In this document: piece after piece, positions 1 through 7,915 of the stretch
Position numbering within the stretch: the first letter of the stretch is position 1
Layout of the letters: each line of letters starts with the position of its first letter
Assembly: GCF_000149955.1 (NCBI RefSeq)
Contig: NC_030999.1
Coordinates: 1,500,585 to 1,511,154 of the forward strand
Source: Fusarium oxysporum f. sp. lycopersici 4287
Taxonomy: Eukaryota; Ascomycota; Sordariomycetes; Hypocreales; Nectriaceae
Direction of reading: 5' to 3'
DNA: 10,570 nt
Position numbers and translations under genes: made by a program
Notes under the pieces: model-generated
What the model was told of the DNA's origin: nothing
Database searches by the model: none
Seen by the model: only the letters and a program-made list of their open reading frames with translations

Positions 1-534
1 TTCGCGAGATGATTCAATGAATGCATCACGGATCTGCGACTCGCTGAGGTTCTCTATCTTGTAACGTTTAGCGTTATTAACGAGAGCAGGCCATCGGCTG
101 AGCCATTTATCGAGACTGGTGTTGCTAAGGCCCTTCTTAAGCTTTTCAAACTCAGACCTAACATTCTGCTTCTGATCTTTCGCAGTGGGTTGGATGCTAT
201 CAGCCAGCGCGATGAGTTTACCGCGGACGTCATGGATTCCGAGGTAGTGCTGCTTGAACTCCTGACACACTGCGAGGTCAATGCGATCAGAGACCTTGTC
301 GTATTTCTTCCTTTCGCTATCATAGATAGCCTGGAGGCTGTGATATTTCTGGATCGTGTCCTTGCTTGCTGAGTCCGATGGTTTGGTCGCAGTGAAGACC
401 AAGTTTTCAATCCCTTCTGGATCACAGTAGCTCCAGACGTCATTGCGCACAGCAAGATCCTCAATAGAGTTGATCCAGTTGGTCCAGTCCTCGCGGGAGT
501 TGAGCAAGGTGAGATTGTGATCTTTAATCGACAT
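1..534 (-). CDS. Ty1/copia-type retrotransposon Gag, N-terminal part (runs off window)
   Basis: Reading the minus strand from the ATG at 534-532 gives 178 codons with no stop, continuing past base 1. The protein starts MSIKDHNLTLLNSREDWTNW and has the layout of copia-type Gag N-termini: a short leader, a Leu-Asn-x-x-x-x-Trp-x-x-Trp segment near residues 11-20, then a charged, helical, lysine-rich stretch. In such elements Gag coats the element RNA in virus-like particles. The zinc knuckle, protease, integrase and reverse transcriptase would lie left of the window. The absence of stops and frameshifts suggests a fairly young copy. Family assignment rests on the N-terminal pattern only, and a domesticated or non-copia Gag-like protein is possible. 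Confidence 0.65.
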   Translation of the reverse strand, partial: MSIKDHNLTLLNSREDWTNWINSIEDLAVRNDVWSYCDPEGIENLVFTATKPSDSASKDTIQKYHSLQAIYDSERKKYDKVSDRIDLAVCQEFKQHYLGIHDVRGKLIALADSIQPTAKDQKQNVRSEFEKLKKGLSNTSLDKWLSRWPALVNNAKRYKIENLSESQIRDAFIESSRE

Positions 535-711
535 TTTGTGACATTTAGTCAAGAAAAGGATAACGTCTTTTTTGAATTGACTTCTGATTAATGTGTTAGC
601 TTCTTGCTGATTAAAGAGATCATGATTGTTAGATTTTAGGAGTCTTCTCTGTTAAAATCTTTTGCGGGTTTCAAGTTGCTGTTTCATATCGCTCCATCTG
701 ATACATCCGAC
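535..711 (-). other. Leader / possible LTR-proximal DNA of the copia-type element
   Basis: This AT-rich stretch lies upstream of the Gag start, where a 5' leader, primer-binding site and LTR end are expected. On the minus strand two CTAACA motifs (633-628 and 599-594) are the kind of sequence that ends LTRs with a CA terminus, but neither is followed by a primer-binding site I can recognise. The second copy needed to define an LTR is not in the window. The stretch stops abruptly at 711 where the hAT element begins, so the 5' part of the retroelement may be missing or displaced. Confidence 0.3.
631..660. repeat. Short inverted repeat (8-bp arms)
   Basis: AGATTTTA at 631-638 is repeated in inverted form as TAAAATCT at 653-660, separated by 14 bases, so a small hairpin is possible. 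It lies in the leader region of the copia-type element. Its role is unknown. Confidence 0.5.
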
Positions 712-726
712 CAGGGTCCAAATCCA
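712..726 (+). repeat. Left terminal inverted repeat of hAT element 1
   Basis: CAGGGTCCAAATCCA is the inverted partner of 3691-3705, with one mismatch (C/T at position 7). It marks the left end of the transposon. Confidence 0.85.
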
Positions 727-1053
727 TACCACGAAATCCACATATGGATCCATAATGTGGATCCATATCCATTCCATTCCATTCCACGTAGGCTTCAGCT
801 TTTCCACATCCACGCCACGGAACCCCTTCCACATGTTCCACATGTGGAAATTGTGGAAAGGAATGGAAATTTAGGTGGGGTTTGAAAATACCTGGATTTC
901 CTTGTGAAATAGCGCATACCCTAAGTACTTTCCATAGCCAATAACAACGCAATAGCAACAATTTTCCACTCCGTTTTACCCGTACACAAAGTTCAAACAA
1001 GTCTATTCTAGGAGGGTTTACTATTACTCACGCCCTGACTACTCCAAACCGAA
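727..1053 (+). other. Left subterminal region and 5' non-coding part of hAT element 1
   Basis: No gene is supported here, and the open frames are by-products of repeats. Bases 742-787 carry two ATGGATCCAT-like copies followed by a run of ATTCC units ending in CCAC. Bases 843-869 carry the same words inverted (GTGGAA twice, then GGAATGGAAA). hAT transposases commonly bind repeated short motifs near the element ends, so these are candidate binding sites. The remaining bases, about 880-1053, would contain the promoter and leader of the transposase gene, but I see no clear TATA box. Confidence 0.6.
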
Positions 1054-3497
1054 ATGGCCACCCTTCATCCTACCAAGTCAACCACACCCGTTCCAGAACG
1101 TACAGAAGAAGACAATCAACGACTCTTTCAGCTCTACAAAGGCTGGACCTTGACGGAGAGAGACGGCCAAGTGCGTCAATGGGTATATCAGTTCGGCTAC
1201 GATATCCAGCATGCCGATAAGGGGGAACGCCGATGGGTGTGTTGCCTTTGCATCAAGCAAAAGCGGCCGAGGCCAAAGAGTTACGCCATCAAAGGGTTGC
1301 AGAACGCTGAGGGTCACCTGTACACGGACCACAATGGCATCATGGATCCGACAGGCAAGAGGCAAAAGCCTACAAAGGCATCCGAGAAAGCACATCAGTC
1401 CATTGCAACAATCCTACAGTTGAACCCGAAGGAGCCGAAGGAACAAGATTTGATCAATACCTTGATCAAACGTTTCGACAAAACTGTATTCCAGCAGAAA
1501 CTTGTCAACTGGATTGTCAACTCTAACCAATCCTTCTCGATCGTCAACGATCAAGATCTTCGAGACATCTTCAACTACCTCAATCCATCTGTCGAGATCA
1601 CAAAAGCTAACATTACTGACGTGACCGTGCGTGCCATCGCAGAACGAGAATTTACCAACAACATGGAAAGAGTGAAAGATGCTTTGCGAAAGAGTCCGGG
1701 ACAGATCCATATCCAGTACGATGGCTGGAAGTCTGGTAACCGACACGCCTTATACGGCATCACATGTGTGTTTCGGGATTCAAACAATCGGCCGCAGAAG
1801 TGTGTTCTCGGACTGCCTGAGCTTACAGAGCGGCACACAGGCGAGAATATCGCCGGGCAGATTATCGAGATCATTCGGGAGTACGAGATCAGCGATAAAC
1901 TCGGGTATTTCACATTGGATAATGCCGGTAACAATAAAACCTCGATGGGGGAGCTTGGATTAGAGTTTGGCTTCGACTGGGAGAAGCGATGGGTTCGCTG
2001 CGTTGGCCACGTTGTCAACATAGTAGTGAAACAGATGCTGTATGGCAAGAACCCGGATGCTTTCGAGAAAGAGGTCTTCGAAGGACTTCACACGGCAGCG
2101 AAGGAGCATGAAGTCTGGAGGAGGCGAGGCTCTGTTGGAAAATGGCATAACTTTGCTGTTGTAGGTGGCTGAGTCCCCGGCTTTATTTGTTATACTCACG
2201 AAGACCTAGGAGGTGAGCAGATCGGACACGTGGACCGATATGCTCAAGAAGGTACAGGCTGTCGAGAGCCAACTCTCTGATGACGCTCAGCTCAAGAAAC
2301 ACCGTCCAGTTGGAGTTGTGGTCGACAATGCTACCCGGTGGCTTTCTCAATTCTCGATGATTGAACGCGCTCTCCTCTTGAGGCCATTTTATAATTCTTT
2401 TGTCCAGAGAGCGTCAAACGAGTGGGAGAAGGTCAACTTGACGAGAGCTGGCCACATCAAAAAGGGCTCCAAGCTGCCCTTCTTCCTGAAGGAAGAGAAT
2501 CGCATGACACCTGATGATTGGCATGTGCTCGGGACTCTTTACGACATTTTGCTTGACTTCCAGCTGGTTGTGAGAGGCCTTGAGGCGATGGACAGGGAAA
2601 ACACCGGAGAAAGGTCGAGGAAAACGAGATCGACCCTCCACTGTCTGGTAAGCCTTAGACTTCTCAAAAGCGGCCCGATTCTTATTTTAACAGATGGCTT
2701 GTACAGGAACAAGCTGGGATCTTATTCACGCGTACGAATTTCTTCTCGAAACCCTCGAATCCGCGAAAAGAGCAGTCGCCAATTTTCCGCACGGCCATCA
2801 CCTCGCTGTCAACATCAACCTGGGTTGGCTCAAATTGAACGAATACTACGAGCACCTGAATGATAGCCCCCTGATCTATGGCGCTGCAGTTCTTCATCCT
2901 GCCTACCGGTGGGCACTGTTTGACGATTTGTGGGGAGACGACGACGAAAGACAATTGTGGATTACCAAGGCGAAGGAGATGGTCCAGGATCTCTGGGAGA
3001 GAGAGTATAGGGACCTGGAGGTTGATGACCCAGAGATTGAGTTGCCTGCCAATAAGCGGCTGAAGACCTCAAGAAACAAGTTCACAGCGTGGCGCACAAA
3101 GAAGCGAGGACTGACGACTGGAGGGATTTCTGTTACCGAGTCGCCAATTCGATCCCCAGCTCAATCCCCTAGGTCCTCAGTTGGCGGTCTGGATCTTGAT
3201 GAATACGAGCAGTGGCAGCGTGATATCGAGGATGCTGATGCTTCTGTCACAGATCCCTACGAATACTGGCACATAAGGCGACTCAAATACCCCCGGTTGT
3301 CTAGGATGGCCTTGGATCTGCTTACTGTGCCACCAATGTCAGCCGAGTGTGAGAGGCTATTCTCGACCACTGGCCGCATGGTTACCAAGAGCCGCAATAG
3401 GCTAGATGCCAGTACAATTGGGCTTTGCCAGACACTACGGAGTTGGTTGCGCGCCGGTTTGATCGGGTCGCTAGATAGGATTCTAATGGACGAGTGA
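1054..3497 (+). CDS. hAT-family transposase, three exons, 782 aa, apparently intact
   Basis: This enzyme excises and reinserts the element. The model is exons 1054-2160, 2210-2647 and 2694-3497. The introns 2161-2209 (49 nt, branch CTCAC, acceptor CTAG) and 2648-2693 (46 nt, donor GTAAG, acceptor ACAG) are both phase 0. Splicing replaces an early stop with a continuous reading frame. A BED-type zinc finger is visible (C63-x2-C66 with H88-x4-H93). The RNase H-like core has D223 in YDGWKSGNRHA, D289 in TLDNAGN and a C316-x2-H319 motif. The third acidic residue is probably E735 in AECERLFSTTGR, followed by the hAT C-terminal dimerisation region (about residues 715-770). The length is close to typical fungal hAT transposases of about 800 aa. 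The start ATG has GAA before it. All expected key residues are present, so activity is plausible but unproven. Confidence 0.9.
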
Positions 3498-3562
3498 CAA
3501 AAACATCGACGTCACCAAGGCATGGATGCGATCCACTAATTACCATTGTTAGACAAAGTAGG

Positions 3563-3660
3563 TTTCCATTCCACAAATTCCACAATATGGATTCATTTCC
3601 ATAATGGATCCATTTCCACCCATTCCACATCGAAGTTATTAGTCAGCATCCATATCCACG
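3563..3660. repeat. Right subterminal repeats of hAT element 1
   Basis: Between the transposase stop and the right end are repeated TTCCATTCCAC, ATTCCACA, ATATGGATTCAT, ATGGATCCAT and CCATATCCAC words. They match the words in the left subterminal region. Their place at both ends but not in the gene points to transposase binding sites or end-recognition DNA. Confidence 0.6.
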
Positions 3661-3666
3661 CCATAT

Positions 3667-5388
3667 TCACAAATGTGTCGTGGAGTGTCGTGGATTTGAA
3701 CCCTGGTCCTGCCCCCCTGCCTCGTCTGGAACGGCATGATGGAACAGCTTCCGATCCTCTAGGTGTTCCAGCAAGTACTCCATACCCGTCATCACTTCCC
3801 AGAGCCGTCCGTTACCTCCTTCGCTGCCCCAGCCCTGCGTTCTCATAGTCTGTAGATAGAATGGCTCAAGAATAAGTTTGATTTCTGCCAACAGTCTCCA
3901 GTCATCTCCCTTCAGCATGTCGGCCTCCGGTAGCCATTTCTCCACTTCTGGGTGGACCAAGAACGCCCTGATGTCTCCCTGCTTGACGAGCGCTCGAGAG
4001 ATCATGAGATAAGTGGAGTTCCATCTCGTATCGTTATTCATTACGACCTCTAGCTCTGCCGTCGACTCACTCGCCAAGAGGTATTCTCGTGCTTCGTCGT
4101 TCTCGCGTGAGATCCTTTTGAAGAGCTCACACCTCTGAGGGGAAGATCTGATGAATTTGACAACATTGTGGAGCTTTCCCACCGGCCCTTTCTTTCTCCA
4201 GTGTCGTAGGTCATCCTCGCGCCGGCCGAGAAGATCAAATACCTGCGATTCGGCCTCGAAAGACTCGAAATCTTCGCCGTAGAGAAAGGCGCGAGCAACC
4301 AGGTTCAGGATATGCCCATAGCAGCGCATACGTCTGGCCCGAACGTCCGCCAGACTCATCTCTGCGTCGAGATCTCCGTAAAAGTTCACGAGACAGCTGT
4401 CGTTTGAAGATGCGTTGTCCGAGATCACGGTTCCGACTCGGTCCTCTATCTTCCATTCTCGCACAACTTGCCCGAGCGTCACCGCAAGACTTTCTCCGCT
4501 ATGACACCCGAGCTGGCGACGGAGTGCCAATAGGCGCGACGGGTGCTTGCCCTGGCGGTCAAGAAAATGAGCTGTGACTGCCATAACAGCATGCCGATTA
4601 GGCGATGTCCACAGGTCGAACCCCAGATGGATTTTAGTAAGGGCATCTGAGAGCTCCTGCTTGATCTCATCTTTCTTAGACTTGTACGTGTCATCCAGCA
4701 AACGGCCCATCGATTGCCGGCTCCATGGTATCTGGTCAGCTAGGTGAGGGTCAAGCTGCCAAGCGAGCTGCTGAAAGAATGTATCGCTGAAGAAGGAAAA
4801 AGGAACATTGGTGTTGATCAGAAGTCCCAGGCTCAGTTCTCGGATCATCTTGACTCTAGCACGCGGCACGGCGCTGTACTGCAAGCGTCGTCGCTTAGGC
4901 CGTTCAGATTCATCGGTTGACAGATCTGGATCAGCTGCTTGACTGCTCTCGAAAATCCTGTGAGACCTGGCGTTGGTCAATAATGCTCAAGCTCGCGACG
5001 TCACATTCACATTCACATACTTGCGGAGATGGTCCGCTGCCGAACTCGTAGCAGCAGCGGCGAAGAACTCAGGCTGACCCTTCGCGTCACACAAACGACA
5101 GGCCCAGTAAGGACTCAAAGGACTATCGTTAGTGTCGATCTCAACAAGAAAAAATCCATGGCGCTTGATCCAGCTCTTCCGGCCCTTCGAGCCCTTCCGG
5201 GACAAGGACTCTTCCAAAACATATCGTTTGTTCCTCCACACTGCTCGCGGAAGATCTGCAACAGTAGGGTGGTCTGGCAATGCCGACTGCGTCGTCAGCT
5301 CGAATTGACTCGCCAAATTCCTCGGTGGTCGAAGAAAAGAAAAGGCAGAGGGTGGAGGCGAAGGAAGCATGATGTCGTCGGATTCCAT
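3667..5388 (-). pseudogene. Second hAT transposase, C-terminus lost at the junction with element 1
   Basis: The model is exon 1 at 5388-5021 and exon 2 at 4966 downward, with a 54-nt intron at 4967-5020 (donor GTATGT, acceptor GCCAG, phase 2). The ATG at 5388 (MESDDIML) is the first ATG in frame. A BED finger is C97-x2-C100 with H120-x4-H125, and the last His is encoded only after splicing. The catalytic core shows D240 (GFDLWTSPNRHA), D306 (VISDNASSND) and C338-x2-H341. The D-to-D spacing of 66 equals that of element 1. Native coding stops after residue 543 at base 3706. A further 12 codons are read from the inverted repeat of element 1 to a TGA at 3667-3669. The region with the third acidic residue and the dimerisation domain is absent, so the product should be inactive. 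The sequence is clearly diverged from element 1. Confidence 0.85.
3691..3705 (-). repeat. Right terminal inverted repeat of hAT element 1
   Basis: On the minus strand this reads CAGGGTTCAAATCCA, matching 712-726 with one mismatch. Inverted-repeat similarity fades inward of it. It forms the exact boundary with the interrupted reading frame of the second hAT transposase. Confidence 0.85.
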
Positions 5389-5450
5389 CGGGTTAGGCGT
5401 CGACTGGTGGGAGGAATGGTACGCATTGAAAGGTAAACAAACTAGCACTG
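3706..5450 (-). mobile_element. 5' remnant of a second hAT element
   Basis: The truncated transposase defines this remnant. Its 3' half is not on the other side of element 1, as simple nesting would require, because that side is copia-like DNA. The outer end is uncertain. On the minus strand CAGTGCTAGTTTGTTTAC starts at 5450, and CAGTG is a common hAT terminus, but the matching opposite end is missing and this end cannot be confirmed. If it is correct, the untranslated leader is only about 60 bases. Confidence 0.6.
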
Positions 5451-5499
5451 ACGCGACTTGATGTCGCTAGGACGGGACGTAAAAGTTAAGGAGCTACTT

Positions 5500-5862
5500 T
5501 CTCCCCCACCAGCCTGACCGTGGTACTGGGGTAGCTCACTAATGGAAGGCTTGATGGATGACTTTGATTGGCTGGGGTCGCTTAAGACATCGCCTGTTAC
5601 AAAGAACTTGGAAAGCCATGATATTCGTATGATGGAAAGGTCTGGATGGTCAGAAGCACAGATGATTCGGCCGAGGAACATGTAGATTGCCGCGGAGAAG
5701 AAATTGGGCGCCAGGAGGATCAGGAGTGTTTAATTTTGGCATAGTTGATTGATTTGTTTGGCAATTTGTTTGATTGGATTTGATCTGGGGGCTGCGCTGC
5801 GACTGCGTACAGTAGCCCATCTGGAATATACTGGTGATGAATGGGCAGGTCATGATTTTCAT
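5500..5862 (-). pseudogene. RTA1-like (lipid-translocating exporter family) gene remnant
   Basis: Bases 5729-5580 on the minus strand encode 50 residues that fit the conserved core of fungal RTA1-family seven-helix membrane proteins. It has a hydrophobic segment TLLILLAPNFFSAAIYM, then FLGRII, a short loop, SWLSKFFV and TGDVLS. The family is known from resistance to 7-aminocholesterol and other toxic lipids. Just before it is a stop, TAA at 5732-5730, where the family usually has Gln or another residue. Downstream, QAGGG (5516-5502) resembles the next family motif but is separated by about 60 extra bases. Upstream, a segment in another frame (5862 to about 5790, with IFQMGYC) resembles the preceding helix. 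No start, no full set of helices and several breaks make this a pseudogene fragment, perhaps interrupted by the hAT remnant to its left. Confidence 0.6.
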
Positions 5863-6081
5863 TGACTGAGATACGCTGTAAAATCCAGAACGCGAAACCC
5901 ATCCCGTTTCTCTGTCATTTTAGTGCAGGACTTCGGGAATGGAGAGTCTTAATTCAGAGACATGAGTCAGGAAAGAACTTTCAATTCAATAGTGAACAAT
6001 CAAGTTCGAATGATATTTCTTTTTCACTCAGCACTACTATGCAGTATAAATAATAAACCATAATATTTCTTTTATTCATTT
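5863..6081. other. AT-rich intergenic DNA
   Basis: No coding region is supported. On the minus strand it lies downstream of the phosphotransferase gene. AATAAA occurs at 6076-6071, only six bases past that stop, and is a possible but unusually close polyadenylation signal. Confidence 0.4.
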
Positions 6082-7762
6082 CTAGCATGCCCATTCCGAA
6101 GACGACCAGACTGAAGCGCTAATAACAAGCTCGTCACTTTGCCGAAATTGATCGGTGAGTTTTTTTGCAGTCTTGTATCTTCTCCAGCCATCAGTCACGG
6201 CTGAAAAGTATTTGCGCTCCTCATTCTTAATTTGTTCTGGTGATAAATCTTCTAATACCAGCTCCATTCTCACTTGCTCCATATCCGGTCTCTGTTGCAG
6301 ATTTCGAATATGCTTCAGAGGAGAAGCAACGCTGATATCTTTTATCAGGCCATATAAAGCAGAAAAGTGTTGGAAATCGCACAGTGAGTCCATGTTGACC
6401 CATCTTATGAAATGCCATATCCTCTCTGCGTATGACCAGAGCACAGAGCTGGCGCCGTTTGTTACTCCCATATGGTCCATGAAACTTGTCCTAAACGATG
6501 CCGTTGCTGAAGCTGATGGTTGATCTCTCGGATGGGGCATACCGGGTGTTATAAGAAGCTGGGGAATAGGGACCGTGGAAGCAAATGACCAATCAATGAT
6601 GCAGGTGATGTTGTATTCTTCGTCGACGAATATGTTGTTGATACTAAGATCAGGATGGCTAATTGCAAAACCGCTTCCGAAGCATTCAGTGACTTCAGGA
6701 TGATTGGTTGTGGCCAAACTTGGTATAGCACCTTCGAGAGCTTTCCCAGCAGCAAGGTAGTCGAAGCGGTTTTCACTGCTGTCTAGCTTCAAGCCAATTG
6801 TCACAAAGTCGTTCCATAGGTCTGTCGCTCGGCGATACGTCTCGGGATTGTCAAATTCCCCCTCAGTTGGTACTGGAGCTCTAAAACAGTGGTGGCTCAT
6901 ATCAAGATCCTGAACGTGTACTAGAAATGTGTCGAGCAAAGAGCGATAAAAGACTTCGTCATTTGGGAACGGCCCGCGTTTGATTTGCGAGAGGGAATAG
7001 CGATCTTGAAAATGAAATGCCGGATTTAGTGAATGCTTTGTGACGAAACGTCCGTCTTCTTCAAAAAGCGATCCGATCTGGTCAAACTGCAAGCGGAGTA
7101 GCTGGGAAGATATTTTCCCGAGTTCTGTCATGACCTTTTCCTGGGCTTTGTGAGAAATGGTTTCGCGGTTGTTGTACATTCGCAATGGATGGGGACCATT
7201 CCGCCATGACCAGGAAGCCAGAGAAGTTCCCTTGGCTTCACTCATTAAAATATAAGGGACCCCGACATCGTTTGATGTAGTGCAGCTGGTGTTCTGTCAG
7301 AACTATTGGTTCGTGGCTCGTGTTACCAAAAACATACCTATAATCATAAACGCTTGGCACAGGTATTGTGCTGTGTTGCGAAATGTACTTCATCGTTGCC
7401 ACCTCACTCGCAATCAGGTCTGACACCAACTCGTCTGGTAGTCTCGTTCCAAAAGGCTCTTTTCGTGGTGTGCGAAAGATCCATTTTACGCCATCATCGA
7501 ATGAGATAATGAAAACCCAATTGAAGCTGCCACTGAGCGGGATTTGTGACGGATCGCATGAGCAGGGTTTTTTCCGCAAATCACGCGCCAGCCGAGCGAC
7601 AGCTTCGAGGTCCAAAGACGGGCGGAAAATACCCGGTGCCATTACGACCAGCAGACGGCAACCTGCTCTCCGAATGAAATGATTGAAGGTAAGGTAATCA
7701 ATCTTAAAAGGTTGGAAATTTAGTGTGGGGAAGCCAACCTCTTGACTTTGTGCCTGAGGCAT
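6082..7762 (-). CDS. APH-family phosphotransferase / kinase-like protein, two exons, 542 aa
   Basis: Exons are 7762-7338 and 7285-6082. The 52-nt intron 7286-7337 has donor GTATGT, branch CTGAC and acceptor ACCAG, phase 2. Splicing restores a typical run, SNDVGVPYILMSEAKGT, at about residues 146-162. The protein has the fold signature of fungal APH (aminoglycoside phosphotransferase-like) proteins. It shows GSFN and an IFRTPR beta strand in the N-lobe, the catalytic loop SHPDLSINNIF (H352, D354, N359) and the metal-binding D373 in IIDWSFA. These proteins resemble kinases of small molecules, and most fungal members have no known substrate. Some annotators compare them with AIM9-like mitochondrial proteins. 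The start is the first ATG in the open frame, and an internal Met at residue 41 is an alternative. No stop or missing key residue is seen, so it is probably functional. It is likely single-transcript, divergent from the small gene at 7916. Confidence 0.87.
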
Positions 7763-7915
7763 TACTGCGGAAGCCACGTTTTAGGCAGCCATGCCAATCA
7801 CATGGTTCTTTATCCAAACAATAAATCCCGAAGACTTTTCAAATTCTTCTTTCACAATGATCATCACTTGAACCAATTCTATCAGACTTAACTACCAAAG
7901 TGTCTTATTATCGAC
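7763..7915. other. Divergent intergenic region between the kinase-like gene and the small gene
   Basis: These 153 bases separate two genes transcribed outward and must hold both promoters if both are real. The right half is pyrimidine- and A-rich, as is common just before fungal start codons. I cannot point to a specific TATA box or regulator site. Confidence 0.35.

Larger units (their letters stand above)
712..3705 (+). mobile_element. Complete hAT-superfamily DNA transposon (element 1), 2,994 bp
   Basis: The element is bounded by inverted ends: CAGGGTCCAAATCCA at 712-726 and, on the opposite strand, CAGGGTTCAAATCCA at 3705-3691 (14 of 15 identical). CAGGG-type ends are common in hAT elements. 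Between them lie repeat-rich subterminal regions and one transposase gene with two short introns, so the element looks autonomous. hAT insertions normally carry 8-bp target duplications, but the flanks (CATCCGAC at 704-711, GTCCTGCC at 3706-3713) match at only 3 of 8 positions. The left flank is copia-like DNA and the right flank is the inside of another hAT transposase gene. The element is therefore whole, but its surroundings have probably been rearranged. Confidence 0.85.

Noticed and set aside
594..660. A defined LTR with primer-binding site
   Set aside because: CTAACA-like ends exist, but no partner LTR is in the window and no tRNA-complementary stretch was recognised.
769..787. ATTCC run as satellite DNA
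   Set aside because: There are only a few units, and the same words recur at the other end of the transposon, so it is better explained as subterminal transposon sequence.
652..1000. Several short open frames on both strands over the left end of hAT element 1
   Set aside because: They arise from the ATTCC/GGAAT repeat composition, cross the element boundary and have no coherent protein pattern.
703..3714. An 8-bp (or shifted) target-site duplication around hAT element 1
   Set aside because: Neither CATCCGAC/GTCCTGCC nor the register shifted by one base gives a convincing match.
3546..3848. Plus-strand open frame of 100 codons
   Set aside because: It spans the right end of element 1 and the antisense of the second hAT transposase, so it has no independent support.
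5029..5436. Plus-strand open frame of 135 codons
   Set aside because: It is the antisense shadow of exon 1 of the second hAT transposase, which has a recognisable BED finger.
5389..5448. Upstream extension of the second hAT transposase to 5448
   Set aside because: The extension begins with GTG, and the first in-frame ATG is at 5388. The extension would also run nearly to the proposed element end.
6155..6523. Plus-strand open frame of 122 codons
   Set aside because: It is antisense to the APH-family gene, whose catalytic motifs and splice structure are clear.
7238..7336. Frameshift in the kinase-like gene near 7286
   Set aside because: A GTATGT...CTGAC...CAG intron of 52 nt restores the family motif in frame, so this is splicing and not damage.
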